From: Pseudodesulfovibrio thermohalotolerans
GTDB taxonomy: Bacteria; Desulfobacterota; Desulfovibrionia; Desulfovibrionales; Desulfovibrionaceae
Reading direction: 5' to 3'
Length of the DNA stretch: 64,000 nucleotides
Assembly: GCF_021353295.2 (NCBI RefSeq)
Contig: NZ_CP120635.1
Location: forward strand, 1,530,001 to 1,594,000
Made by a program: the position numbers and the translations under genes. Every line of letters starts with the position of its first letter. Position 1 is the first letter of the stretch. The notes beneath the pieces were generated by a model. It was not told where the DNA came from. It saw only the letters and a list, made by a program, of their open reading frames with translations, and did not search any database. Below, piece by piece: positions 47,567 to 55,494 of this stretch.

Positions 47567-48196
47567 TTATTTGTTTTTTAGTTCGTTGCTATAATCGACG
47601 AGTTTTTCGACTAATCGGTCAACATCAGTGTAGGGATTGAGTTCGTATATTGGCTTGCCCTCGCCGACGGCTTCCCAGTGCTTTCTTATGCGCTTAGCTG
47701 CTGCGCATGCGTTGTTTTGTTTCATCTTGATGATGTCATATATGTCTATTTGGTTCTTCTCATAATTTGGAATGTTGGCTTCAAGCTGTTCTTTGATTAA
47801 TTTCTCGCACTTGGCTTTTTGTGCCGTAGTGTAGGTGAAGTGGCATAAAATCCAAAATTCGAAACAAACGCTTGAAAAAGCTATATTAAAAGAATTTGCT
47901 AGCGCTTGGTCAAACCCTTGTGCATGCATAGTATAGCCGTCTTTATCAACAACAATCCAATATTCGTCATCGACTATACCGTATCTGTTGTTCTTTTTTA
48001 ATTCCTTCGCCTCATTCACCAAACCAACAAGATTTGTCTTGTCGCTGTCTATCACTTTGACTTTTGCCAGTTCACCTGGAAAATTTAAAGAGTTGATTAA
48101 TGCTCTAAAGTAGTTTGGCTCAGTTTTTTTCCCTTCACAAAAAATGAAGATGCTAGGGAAAATCGGGCGTGTCGCTTTTTTTCTAGGCCTCGCCAT
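47567..48196 (-). CDS. rloB: RloB-like protein, TOPRIM-type nuclease candidate
   Basis: 209 residues. FIFCEGKKTEPNYFRAL (Glu21, Glu26) and YWIVVDKDGY (Asp84, Asp86) fit the catalytic acidic pattern of RloB/TOPRIM-like proteins. ATG at 48196 has AGAGG upstream and overlaps the end of the ATPase gene by 14 bases, so the two are coupled. RloA/RloB pairs occur in restriction and defence islands; the likely role is an effector activated by the ATPase. Strongly AT-rich relative to the chromosome. Confidence 0.85.
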   Translation of the reverse strand: MARPRKKATRPIFPSIFIFCEGKKTEPNYFRALINSLNFPGELAKVKVIDSDKTNLVGLVNEAKELKKNNRYGIVDDEYWIVVDKDGYTMHAQGFDQALANSFNIAFSSVCFEFWILCHFTYTTAQKAKCEKLIKEQLEANIPNYEKNQIDIYDIIKMKQNNACAAAKRIRKHWEAVGEGKPIYELNPYTDVDRLVEKLVDYSNELKNK

Positions 48197-49544
48197 TTGA
48201 AACCTCTTCTTCGTCCTCAAAGGGAATGAACAGGTTCCGGTTTATAAACGGTAATGCTCCAAATTTGCCTTTAAGATACCAACTGCCAAAATTGGTGCCC
48301 TTTCTTACGATATTTTTTCCAAATTCAAGGAGACTAAAAAGGGATGTCGCCCCGTAGTTGTCCTTTTGCGTAAACCATATTTGATCTCGTCTAAAAATAT
48401 CAGATGTAAGAGTAATAATATCGTGTGTCGAAAATATTAACTGGGCGTTAAAGGGATTTGTTTTTTTACTGTGGAAAAGACTGATTATGAACTTTGTAAT
48501 ATCTGGGTGTAGGCTGGTGCTGATCTCATCAATGATTAAGGTGGAGCCAGCTTGTAATGTTTCAATAACCGGTCCAGCTAAGTCGAATAATTGTATTGTT
48601 CCTTGTGACTCCTTCATGATGTCAAATTCTTGAACCCCAATAAGTTCTTCTCCATTGTATTTGTCATGAACGGCAAAAGGTCTACTGGCTAAATCTTTTT
48701 TAATCAATTCAAGGAATTCATCGGGTATTGCAGGGGCTCCTTCGATTTTGAGACCCTCTACACTGTCCATTTTAACTTCTTTCACTCGGATACCCTGAAT
48801 CCCTGTATCTGCGGCCTTCAAAAGCTGAGTTAGTTTTTGGGCAAAGGTATCAGAGTGTTCGCCTGTAAGTTGTCTTCTCGTGTAAGAGTCCAGTTCCATA
48901 CCACCAATTATTCCAACCGATCGGAAGCTGCTTATGCAGTCTCTAAAAAAGCGATATATTACGTTTAGAGGATGGTCTTTAGTATTTCCTGCAACCGATA
49001 AGAAAAGCTGATTGTCAAGAAGTATACTTTCAATCGTCTGCTTCTTTCCTTTGAGGTATTCCCCCCATTTTACGGGCGAATCACTTTCTCTCTTGAAAAG
49101 GGTGCTTGGTTTTGTGCTTTTAAAAATCAGTAATTCTTCAGACAAAATAAATTTTTTATTGTATGAGATGCTATAGTTGTACCGCTGATTAGTTTCTTTT
49201 TCATATAAATCAGGAGCAAGAAATTCTATTTCGAATTTTGTTGGTTTATTTTCGTATTGCTCGTCAAGACGATGCGGTTCGTAATAACTGATTATTTCAT
49301 CAATTTTATATTCCATTGATGACAATACGAGTTCTCTGAACAACAAAAGTGCTTCCAGAAGTGTCGTTTTACCCGACGCATTGGCCCCGTATATTGCCGC
49401 AGTTTTAAGAATAGCAATATCGCTGGGCTGATCTGTCGTGAGATAGTTTTCGGGATGATTATCTTTTTCGCCTTCGGCAATAAGGCTTAAAACCTGTTCG
49501 TTTTTAATCGATCTGAAGTTGTCGACTACGAATTCTATGATCAT
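48183..49544 (-). CDS. rloA: RloA-like ATPase (AAA15/ABC-type)
   Basis: 453 residues. N-terminal FVVDNFRSIKNEQVLSLIA and Walker A YGANASGKTT (53-61) mark an SMC-like/AAA15 head. Walker B is STLIIDEIS near 330, with IFSTHD following as the H-loop; a long middle insertion replaces a coiled coil. With RloB it resembles ATPase-plus-TOPRIM antiphage modules (the general design seen in OLD and PARIS-type systems), but this pair is only called by family, not by tested activity. Low GC. Confidence 0.87.
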   Translation of the reverse strand: MIIEFVVDNFRSIKNEQVLSLIAEGEKDNHPENYLTTDQPSDIAILKTAAIYGANASGKTTLLEALLLFRELVLSSMEYKIDEIISYYEPHRLDEQYENKPTKFEIEFLAPDLYEKETNQRYNYSISYNKKFILSEELLIFKSTKPSTLFKRESDSPVKWGEYLKGKKQTIESILLDNQLFLSVAGNTKDHPLNVIYRFFRDCISSFRSVGIIGGMELDSYTRRQLTGEHSDTFAQKLTQLLKAADTGIQGIRVKEVKMDSVEGLKIEGAPAIPDEFLELIKKDLASRPFAVHDKYNGEELIGVQEFDIMKESQGTIQLFDLAGPVIETLQAGSTLIIDEISTSLHPDITKFIISLFHSKKTNPFNAQLIFSTHDIITLTSDIFRRDQIWFTQKDNYGATSLFSLLEFGKNIVRKGTNFGSWYLKGKFGALPFINRNLFIPFEDEEEVSNGEA

Positions 49545-49899
49545 GGTTTTCTCCGGTTAAATTCGCTATTTTGAAAAAAGAGCACGAAAATGACTTTTTG
49601 ACAATAGTTTTGTCTTGTTTTGCGGTTGCATTACTCATGCCATGCCTAGCCGTCAAGTGGTGCTTGTCGGCTATCGTATGTTATTGGGCGGATGCCAAGG
49701 TACATGAAAGCATACGAGTTTTCGTAAGTGATTGATTTCGTATGTACTATAGATTGGTCGGGCGGCCGTATTGATTACGGATCAGATACGCTGTCGAATG
49801 CTCATTGTCGGAGCCGCCGATGTCTCACTGTATGGGTAGCAATAGGGTAGCATAAAGATAAAGGGTTTACGGAATATCTCCGTAAACCCTTAATTTTTA
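49545..49899. other. gap between rloA and the tRNA-Pro fragment
   Basis: No gene seen. A 13-bp hairpin AAGGGTTTACGGA / TCCGTAAACCCTT occupies 49861-49891 and is followed rightward by AATTTTTA; it would end leftward or rightward transcripts and probably was the original 3' flank of the tRNA gene. Confidence 0.5.
49861..49898. terminator. hairpin next to the tRNA-Pro fragment
   Basis: 13 perfect base pairs, 5-base loop; T-rich on the right side and A/T-rich on the left, so it may act in both directions. Confidence 0.7.
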
Positions 49900-49944
49900 T
49901 GGTCGGGATGAGAGGATTTGAACCTCCGATCTCTGCGTCCCGAA
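49900..49944 (-). other. attachment site: 3' half of tRNA-Pro(CGG)
   Basis: Read leftward this is the anticodon loop TTCGGGA, 3' anticodon stem CGCAG, variable bases AGATC, T-arm GGAGG-TTCAAAT-CCTCT, acceptor CATCCCG, A, CCA. Right of the loop the sequence no longer pairs with CGCAG and no D-arm or 5' acceptor follows, so only the half regenerated by integration is present. The complete tRNA should lie at the far end of the element, beyond 64000. The integrase gene follows after 118 bases. Confidence 0.85.
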
Positions 49945-50062
49945 GGCGGCGATCATCACTGTAACCATTGTTATTACAGGACTTTTTTTATCACGGTTAC
50001 ACAAAAAACAGTCTAAAATATGCCTGAAATGTAACCGGATGTGTAACCGGATGTAACCGGCA

Positions 50063-51241
50063 TCATTCCGTTGGCTCCGTAGTGTCCACGCCGTTTTTGT
50101 CTGCCAGATCCGGGATCTCGAGGTCGGGGATTTCGAGAACCGTGTCACGCATCCGCTTCGGGACGACGTGTTTGTAACGGCGCATGATCATCGTCTGGTC
50201 TGCATGGCCCATAAGCGTTGCGATCGTCTTCGGGTCGCCTCCGTAGCCGTCGTTTCCGTTTTCAAGGGCCTCGGTAGCGAACGAGTGACGGAGGTCGTAC
50301 GGGCGGATGCGGCGGGTGATGCCGGCACGTTCCAGGGTAGCTGACCAAGCCGTCTTGATCGTGTTGATCGGCTCACCTTTCCAGTGGACGATGTGCTTGA
50401 TCCCGTTCTCTTCGTCCTGCTTCCGCCAGATCTGCATCACGTCGGAGACGATCGGCTTGATCGCCAAGTCCCGGTATTGGATTTCCAGGTTCTTGTTGGC
50501 CGACCATATTCGGAGCACGTCGTTGTCGCCGTCGATAGACACGTCTTCCCACTTCATCTTGAACAACTCGCTCGGTCCAACCCTGGCTCCTGTCCCCATG
50601 CCGAGTACGACAACACGCCTGACATGTTCACTCGCCACGGCCATGATCCTGTTTGCCTCCTCGATAGAAGGGGGCGGGATGATGAGGTCTGCTCCACGGG
50701 GTGCCGAAAAGCGTATGATAGGGTTTTCGTGAATCAGTTCTTCGTCTTCCGCCCAGTTCAAGGCGGCTTTGACAATCGAGATCTTGCGGTTGATCGTGTT
50801 CTGCTTGCAACCGGGGTAATCAATCCTGATCCCCTTTTTATCCTTGTAGTCACGCAGGATGAACCTTGGTTCACGAAGAAAACGGACCACTGCCCGCATG
50901 TCGGCCTTGGTCAGCTCAGTTGCCGGGATGTGGCCGATCATCGGCCTTACGTATTTGAGGTGGAGAAGGGTGTCGCGAAGGTTCTTCTTGGAGAACCGCT
51001 TGGCTTTCAGGTAGAGGAGAAAAATGTCGTCGAAGGTCAGCGCCCCGTCGCTTTCCTCTGCGTGTTCGGTCGGTGCGAACGATGCCCTGTCGTTCTTTTT
51101 GCGCAACTTGACCTCGGCTTCCTTAAGGTCGGCCTCCTCTTTGGTTGCGAACGACTTCGACTCCCGTCCACCAGTTATTGGGTTGCGCCAATATACCAGC
51201 CACGGTTTTTGCGGCCGATTTTTTCGGTGTTGTATTGCCAC
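50063..51241 (-). CDS. site-specific tyrosine recombinase (integrase) of the element
   Basis: 392 residues: an N-terminal arm-binding part (KNRPQKPWLVYWRNPITGGRE), a core-binding SAM-like domain (~65-165), and the catalytic domain with Arg in GTGARVGPSEL, R-H in RPYDLRHSFAT, His in MGHADQTM and Tyr in IMRRYKHV. The C-terminus has a short duplication (EIPDL twice). Start GTG at 51241 behind GGAGGGAGTC. It lies next to the tRNA-Pro half-site, as usual for tRNA-targeting elements. Confidence 0.95.
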   Translation of the reverse strand: MAIQHRKNRPQKPWLVYWRNPITGGRESKSFATKEEADLKEAEVKLRKKNDRASFAPTEHAEESDGALTFDDIFLLYLKAKRFSKKNLRDTLLHLKYVRPMIGHIPATELTKADMRAVVRFLREPRFILRDYKDKKGIRIDYPGCKQNTINRKISIVKAALNWAEDEELIHENPIIRFSAPRGADLIIPPPSIEEANRIMAVASEHVRRVVVLGMGTGARVGPSELFKMKWEDVSIDGDNDVLRIWSANKNLEIQYRDLAIKPIVSDVMQIWRKQDEENGIKHIVHWKGEPINTIKTAWSATLERAGITRRIRPYDLRHSFATEALENGNDGYGGDPKTIATLMGHADQTMIMRRYKHVVPKRMRDTVLEIPDLEIPDLADKNGVDTTEPTE

Positions 51242-51287
51242 GACTCCCTCCTTGTCGCGGCAAGGTAGCTCTCTGCGCTCGGAGGCG

Positions 51288-51569
51288 TCAACTACCTGCT
51301 AACTCGTCGACAAGCTTGCTGATCGGCTGATCAAGTGCGTGTGACCGGCGTTTTTTCAGCCGTGGGTCAGGCCTCGGCGGCGGTGTCTCCCGGTGCGGTA
51401 CGGTCTTTTCCCCGGCTTCAACGATTTCTGACAGCCGCCACCGGAGACCCATGCCGCGACCAGACCCCAGGTCGGCGCACGGCTTGACCCCCCATGCCTG
51501 GAGCAACTTGCGCACAGCCCTGTCCGAGATCCTGAGGATCTCGGCCACCTCCGCCGTCGTCAAAAACAT
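51288..51569 (-). CDS. excisionase/AlpA-like helix-turn-helix protein
   Basis: 93 residues. MFLTTAEVAEILRISDRAVRKLLQAWGVKP is a MerR-like winged-helix N-terminus of the kind found in excisionases; the rest is basic and Pro-rich (PPPRPDPRLKKRRSHA). Several ATGs lie close together; 51569 is chosen because GGAG is 9 bases upstream, 51584 is the longest form. It is 46 bases upstream of the integrase and probably controls excision or the integrase promoter. Confidence 0.75.
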   Translation of the reverse strand: MFLTTAEVAEILRISDRAVRKLLQAWGVKPCADLGSGRGMGLRWRLSEIVEAGEKTVPHRETPPPRPDPRLKKRRSHALDQPISKLVDELAGS

Positions 51570-51961
51570 TTGCATCATCTCCATATCGACGGAATCGTAC
51601 CACGCCGCAAATGCAAATCAACAACTATTTCAACAAGTTGACGATTCCTTGTTTTTGCATTACGCATAAACATGTTGAAATAACTGTATATTTTCAGATT
51701 GTGCAAAATACTGCATCAAAAAAAGTTTCGCAAAGTGCAACATTTGCACCGCATGGCGCAAAAAAAGGTGGAAGCCGGCGGCCTGTTTCCAGGGAGGTTC
51801 CCGCGGCTTCCAGGAGGAAGTGAGATGAGAATGGGTTGGGGCATGGCCCCGAGGAATCCAATCATCGCTCGGCGCAATCTCAAGAGTCAAGTTTTGGCGG
51901 GAAAAAAGATTTAAAAAGAGGAAGGCCCCGAAAGGGGCCTCATGTTGCCGGTGAATGGCGA
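51570..51961. promoter_or_regulatory. AT-rich control region with paired operator-like sites
   Basis: No gene supported. Two inverted copies of a 17-base site: AACTATTTCAACAAGTT at 51623-51639 and, on the other strand, AGTTATTTCAACATGTT at 51669-51685 (14 of 17 equal, 46 bases apart). They precede the leftward excisionase-integrase genes and look like repressor or excisionase sites. Confidence 0.5.
51923..51940 (-). terminator. terminator after the 68-residue gene
   Basis: AGGCCCC-GAAA-GGGGCCT hairpin; leftward it is followed by TCCTCTTTTTAAA. Confidence 0.85.
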
Positions 51962-52168
51962 TCAGATCTCGCCCCTGGCCCTGGCCATCTCGTCGGCCTC
52001 GGCCTCGGCCAGGTCGAACCTGGAATAGTGGATTTCCCTGTTCAGTGGGCCTCCTGAGCCTCGGTCCTCTAAGAGACGGGCTGACACGGACACGTCGATC
52101 TCGTAGAGCAGGGCGGCGGTTTCGGCGTCGTCGTATTCGGTGGTGGTGTCGTAGTTGAAGTCGATCAT
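51962..52168 (-). CDS. small acidic protein, 68 residues
   Basis: MIDFNYDTTTEYDDAETAAL... is strongly acidic with no recognised fold. ATG at 52168 overlaps the stop of the nuclease-like gene (ATGA) and has GGAGG upstream, so the two are made together. A small acidic partner coupled to a nuclease candidate suggests an inhibitor or DNA mimic, but that is inference. Confidence 0.7.
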   Translation of the reverse strand: MIDFNYDTTTEYDDAETAALLYEIDVSVSARLLEDRGSGGPLNREIHYSRFDLAEAEADEMARARGEI

Positions 52169-53109
52169 GCCGTTGCCTCCAGGAGATTTGACGGGGCTGA
52201 CAGGCGGGGGACTGGGACGGTGTATGCTCCGCGGAACGTGCCGGCTGACTCAGTTGTGTCGGGGAGGTCGGATTCGTGGCAGACGCCGACGATTGTTGCG
52301 ACGAAATGGTCGTAGCCTATTTTGTCGGCTAGGATCAGGACGTAGTTGGTGTCACCGTTTCGCTCGTGCGGCCTGACGACCAGGTTGAAGCGTTCAGGGG
52401 CAGCCTTCCGCGACCTGCGAAGGGTGGTTTTGAAATCGATGCGGGAGGACCCGATCATTGCGTCAACTCCACCGTCGCCACGGTATTTGTCGGCGTTGCG
52501 GACTGTGCGCTCGTTTATGTATCTGGAGAGCCCTTCAACTGGGCCATGGAGAAATATCTGCCCGGCGAGTTCGCCGATTTGGCCGGTGAGGTTGGCTTCG
52601 AACTTGCTCTTCTTGCGGCCGTTCCCGTCCTTGATCTTGGACGGAGTGTCAAGGGTCGCTCCCCGTGCGAACTCGGCCGTCAGCTCGGCGACGCTGCCAG
52701 TTGTTTCGATAATCGGGCGGCCGCAATCGTCAACACTGACGTTGATCTCGGTTGTTCCTGCTTCCGATTGGCCTTGCAGGGCCTTCTCGGCTGCTCCTAC
52801 GGCCTCCGCTACCGTCCTGCCTGGCCTGATGGCCTGGCCGTTGAAAGCGTCGATCACGTCGCTTTCGGAGACCGTCCGGACAGGGGCTATGTTGTCGCCG
52901 CTGACCCTGACCAGGACCGTGTTCAGCGCCCGTGTCTCGACAAGACAGTCGTGTCCGAGCCGCATCAGCTCCTTGGCGATCCCGTCGGCCTCACCCTTGT
53001 CTTCGTAGATGCCGGCGCAGCCGTCGATGGTGCCGCCGTTTGTAGTCAGGACCACGTGGACTTCACGTCCTTCCCCTGCCGATCTTCCTTCTTCCGTTCT
53101 TGTGTGCAT
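52165..53109 (-). CDS. unknown protein with PD-(D/E)XK nuclease-like C-terminal region
   Basis: 314 residues. The C-terminal half has Glu180 (GQIGELAGQIF), Asp216 (GDGGVDAMIG) and Asp225-X-Lys227 (SSRIDFKTTLRRSRK), a spacing that fits the E...D...DXK core of restriction-endonuclease-like nucleases. The N-terminal ~150 residues are of unknown fold. ATG at 53109 has GGGAGGAG upstream. The best guess is a restriction-like or repair nuclease of the element; no methyltransferase gene is nearby, so a classic restriction-modification pair is not supported. Confidence 0.65.
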   Translation of the reverse strand: MHTRTEEGRSAGEGREVHVVLTTNGGTIDGCAGIYEDKGEADGIAKELMRLGHDCLVETRALNTVLVRVSGDNIAPVRTVSESDVIDAFNGQAIRPGRTVAEAVGAAEKALQGQSEAGTTEINVSVDDCGRPIIETTGSVAELTAEFARGATLDTPSKIKDGNGRKKSKFEANLTGQIGELAGQIFLHGPVEGLSRYINERTVRNADKYRGDGGVDAMIGSSRIDFKTTLRRSRKAAPERFNLVVRPHERNGDTNYVLILADKIGYDHFVATIVGVCHESDLPDTTESAGTFRGAYTVPVPRLSAPSNLLEATA

Positions 53110-53155
53110 CGCTCCTCCCAGAGCGTTTGCACACGGGCCTCCACGGCTCCGCCCT

Positions 53156-53190
53156 GGGGGCGCTGCGGCACTGTTTCCGCAGTCGCCCCC
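53156..53190 (-). terminator. GC-rich hairpin between the 128- and 314-residue genes
   Basis: GGGGGCGCTGCGG and CCGCAGTCGCCCCC pair almost fully around 8 bases. No T-tract; probably a transcript-end or processing hairpin. Confidence 0.5.
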
Positions 53191-53205
53191 AACCGCCGCG
53201 TGTCG

Positions 53206-53592
53206 TTACTGAATCAGTTCGTCGATCAACTCAATTCCGATTGCCGCGCCAGTGGCCACGAGAAGCTCTCTCGTGTGTTTGTAGATGGCCCGTTTCACGT
53301 CGTCGTCGGCGTATGGGATCAATGCGTCAATCACGTACGGCAGATACGCCGTGACCAGTGCGCTGATCTCGTCGTTACACCGTTCCCCGGTCGAGCCATC
53401 GTACGCAGACAGCGCGACGATCTGGCTATCGATGTGCGCCAGCACAGCCGCGAACGCGCAGATCGCGTCTCTCGTGTCCGTTGCGGCCTGGACCGCGCCC
53501 ATCTGATCGACGAGCAGGTACCGTCCGGCGTAGCCCGTAGCGTCGAGCGACAGGCCATCTTCTGTCCTGATAATTCTTCTTTTTGACCCCAT
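53206..53592 (-). CDS. hypothetical protein, 128 residues
   Basis: Soluble, acidic, largely helical (ICAFAAVLAHIDSQIVALSAYDG; NDEISALVTAYLPYVIDALI). No family recognised. ATG at 53592 directly follows AGGAGAAAAAA. A sigma-70-like promoter lies at 53726-53754. Confidence 0.65.
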   Translation of the reverse strand: MGSKRRIIRTEDGLSLDATGYAGRYLLVDQMGAVQAATDTRDAICAFAAVLAHIDSQIVALSAYDGSTGERCNDEISALVTAYLPYVIDALIPYADDDVKRAIYKHTRELLVATGAAIGIELIDELIQ

Positions 53593-53725
53593 TTTTTTCT
53601 CCTTCCTCGTTGCGGCTTTTTTATCGCATCGGCCAACCCCTTGGCCCAGGCGCTGTCGCCGTCATGAGCAGATTGGACACCCTCGAAATCCCAAAAGTCA
53701 ATGGCGCAACGCCAAGAAATCGCTT

Positions 53726-53754
53726 GATAAAGCGCTGTTTCAAGTGGTCGTCAA
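53726..53754 (-). promoter_or_regulatory. sigma-70-like promoter for the 128-residue gene
   Basis: Leftward -35 TTGACG, 17-base spacer, -10 TTTATC. A 19-bp element that is repeated upstream of another promoter lies 14 bases further upstream (53768-53786). Confidence 0.55.
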
Positions 53755-53767
53755 CATGGCGCACGGA

Positions 53768-53786
53768 AAAACCGGTGAGCGCCAGG
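53768..53786. repeat. 19-bp repeat, copy 1
   Basis: AAAACCGGTGAGCGCCAGG, identical to 57300-57318. Both copies stand upstream of leftward promoters, so this may be an activator site. Confidence 0.7.
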
Positions 53787-53851
53787 TGTTTTTCTCCGGT
53801 GACACGCCAAAAAAAGACGTGCCACCGGCGGTTTTGAGCGGATTTTTGGGC

Positions 53852-54136
53852 TTAGAAGGGCGGATCGTCGAGGGGATCCCAGTACGGCAATGGGCCGATC
53901 AGCTCGGGCTCTGGGCAAGTCAGATCGCAGCGCTCAAGGGGGCGGCGACAGCTACCGAGACGTGTCGGATCGTCATACGAAGATTCGTAGATGACATCCT
54001 CATGGCAGTCGTGATCGCGGAGGAACGCCTCGTAATACGGGAAATCGCTGGCTTGGTGCAAGGGGTGCGGGCCATAGCGGAGATCGATGAGGTCGAACCC
54101 GACCAAGAACCTGGTCATAAGGCGGCTACCGGCCAT
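53852..54136 (-). CDS. hypothetical protein, 94 residues
   Basis: Short soluble protein rich in Asp, Tyr and Pro (DFPYYEAFLRDHDCHEDVIYESSYDD; ELIGPLPYWDPLDDPPF). ATG at 54136 has AAGGTGG upstream and overlaps the preceding gene by 11 bases. No family recognised. Confidence 0.6.
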   Translation of the reverse strand: MAGSRLMTRFLVGFDLIDLRYGPHPLHQASDFPYYEAFLRDHDCHEDVIYESSYDDPTRLGSCRRPLERCDLTCPEPELIGPLPYWDPLDDPPF

Positions 54137-54593
54137 GGCTCACCACCTTTCCGCAGCGGCTATGCTGACGGATGCGCGGGGCGTTATGCCGGCGGTGTTT
54201 GGAGATGACGCAGCCGCAGGAGCCATCGTCGTGGCCGAGTTTTCCGTTTTTATAGATGACGGGAGCACGGCGGGACTTTTTGGAGTCGCAAGGAGCGAAC
54301 TCGTCGAACGCAGGCAGCAGGTCGACGAACATTTCTGGCGTAATGTCCATTTCGACGTCGATGATGCCGCTGTTGATATCGACGCAACCTGCCAAGATCA
54401 CGTTTTCGGCACCGAAGACAACTTCAGCACCAGCAAGGAGATTTCCGCCAAGCTGCTCGACGAAGATCTTGTCCTTGGTGTATTCGATGCGCTTCACGAC
54501 CCAGGATTTGAAGAGTGGGTGAAGTCGTTCGAAGTAGTTGATGTTTTTAGCTATTTCGCCATTGCCGTTCTTGGTGGTGCGGTCCTTTCCCAC
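54126..54593 (-). CDS. hypothetical protein, 155 residues
   Basis: Contains an ordered-looking middle (FVEQLGGNLLAGAEVVFGAENVILAGCVDINSGIIDVEMDITPEMFVDLLPAF) and a basic Cys/His-rich tail (GSCGCVISKHRRHNAPRIRQHSRCG). GTG at 54593 has AAGGAG upstream and is preferred over ATG 54617. Driven by the clear sigma-70 promoter at 54670-54698. Function unknown. Confidence 0.6.
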   Translation of the reverse strand: MGKDRTTKNGNGEIAKNINYFERLHPLFKSWVVKRIEYTKDKIFVEQLGGNLLAGAEVVFGAENVILAGCVDINSGIIDVEMDITPEMFVDLLPAFDEFAPCDSKKSRRAPVIYKNGKLGHDDGSCGCVISKHRRHNAPRIRQHSRCGKVVSHGR

Positions 54594-54669
54594 ACTCGCT
54601 CCTTGACGTACAGACACCCTGTATTAGGTGCAGCCTTCTCGACAGATTCTCGATCCGGGATTTTCGAAA

Positions 54670-54698
54670 CATATAGCGGACAACCTCTTTATTGTCAA
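54670..54698 (-). promoter_or_regulatory. consensus sigma-70 promoter
   Basis: Leftward TTGACA, 17-base spacer, TATATG; near-perfect. It sits 77 bases upstream of the GTG start at 54593 and drives that leftward gene pair. Confidence 0.8.
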
Positions 54699-54812
54699 GA
54701 AAAATATTTGCCGGAGTCTTTCACAATCGCTCACTCTCTGGTGCATGTCAATATAAAAAGGCATGATAAAAGCCAACCGGTTAAAGTGGGCCTCCTTACA
54801 CTTTCTTTTAAT

Positions 54813-54831
54813 AATAGTGATAATCATTTAC
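54813..54831. promoter_or_regulatory. Fur-box-like sequence
   Basis: AATAGTGATAATCATTTAC matches the 19-bp Fur consensus GATAATGATAATCATTATC at 15 of 19 positions. It lies in an AT-rich gap about 115 bases upstream of the promoter at 54698. The binding role is unproven. Confidence 0.35.
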
Positions 54832-54861
54832 GTTCGTTATGACATTTTGCAGACAAAATGA

Positions 54862-54881
54862 AAGACCCCCGAGGGGGTCTT
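54862..54881 (-). terminator. terminator after the four-helix membrane gene
   Basis: AAGACCCCC-GA-GGGGGTCTT hairpin; leftward followed by TCATTTTG. Confidence 0.8.
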
Positions 54882-54924
54882 GTGGCCATGAGGCGGGGTG
54901 GTGTTCCGCCGCTCCCAGGTAGTT

Positions 54925-55494
54925 CTATGATCTCGCCCTGCTCCCGAGCAGGACCCGACGTTCCATCGGCCGTCGCGCGAAATGCCCGACCGCAATCGCC
55001 ATCGGCAGCACGATACAAGCCGCCGCCGCAAGTGCGATCTCCTGCCCGTTCCCGGCCCCTGTCAGCCGGTCGGCCAACAAGATCGAGATGAACAGTGTCC
55101 CACAGACAACGACATCCAACACCGTCGCCGCGATGACCCTATCAAGAGCCATCTTGCGGTATGCCCCCCACGGCCTGGTCGCATTCGGCATCCGCTCGAA
55201 GATCAGCTTGTCCACGTTTCTTTGCGCGGCCAGGATCTCGAGCGACAGTTTGCCGCAGCAGACCATCCCTACCAGGGCGAACCCGAGGATCCACCAGCCA
55301 TTTTTCGTCGTCTCCGGTTCGATGTACGCCGCGATCGCGACGCACATGGCCTTGATGACGTAGCTCATGACCAAGGCCATGTTCCAGTTTTGATACGTTA
55401 CCCGATTCGCCAGCACCGCCTCGGGGGCGACCTTGACATATTCGGGGTTTCCAACGACACCGCACAGCCATGCGGTCAACTTCTCCAAACTCAT
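54925..55494 (-). CDS. membrane protein with four helices, unknown
   Basis: 189 residues with four hydrophobic stretches (near 42-60, 68-90, 120-145, 152-172). No family recognised. ATG at 55494 follows GCGAGG; GTG at 55500 is an alternative. It stands alone between terminators, as do most genes of the element. A superinfection or entry-exclusion role is possible but not shown. Confidence 0.65.
   Translation of the reverse strand: MSLEKLTAWLCGVVGNPEYVKVAPEAVLANRVTYQNWNMALVMSYVIKAMCVAIAAYIEPETTKNGWWILGFALVGMVCCGKLSLEILAAQRNVDKLIFERMPNATRPWGAYRKMALDRVIAATVLDVVVCGTLFISILLADRLTGAGNGQEIALAAAACIVLPMAIAVGHFARRPMERRVLLGSRARS

Noticed and set aside
52165..53109. Type II restriction-modification system
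   Set aside because: There is a nuclease-like core but no methyltransferase in the surrounding genes.
54624..54827. 67-residue minus-strand frame in the AT-rich gap
   Set aside because: No ribosome site; it runs across the consensus promoter at 54670-54698 and the Fur-like sequence.
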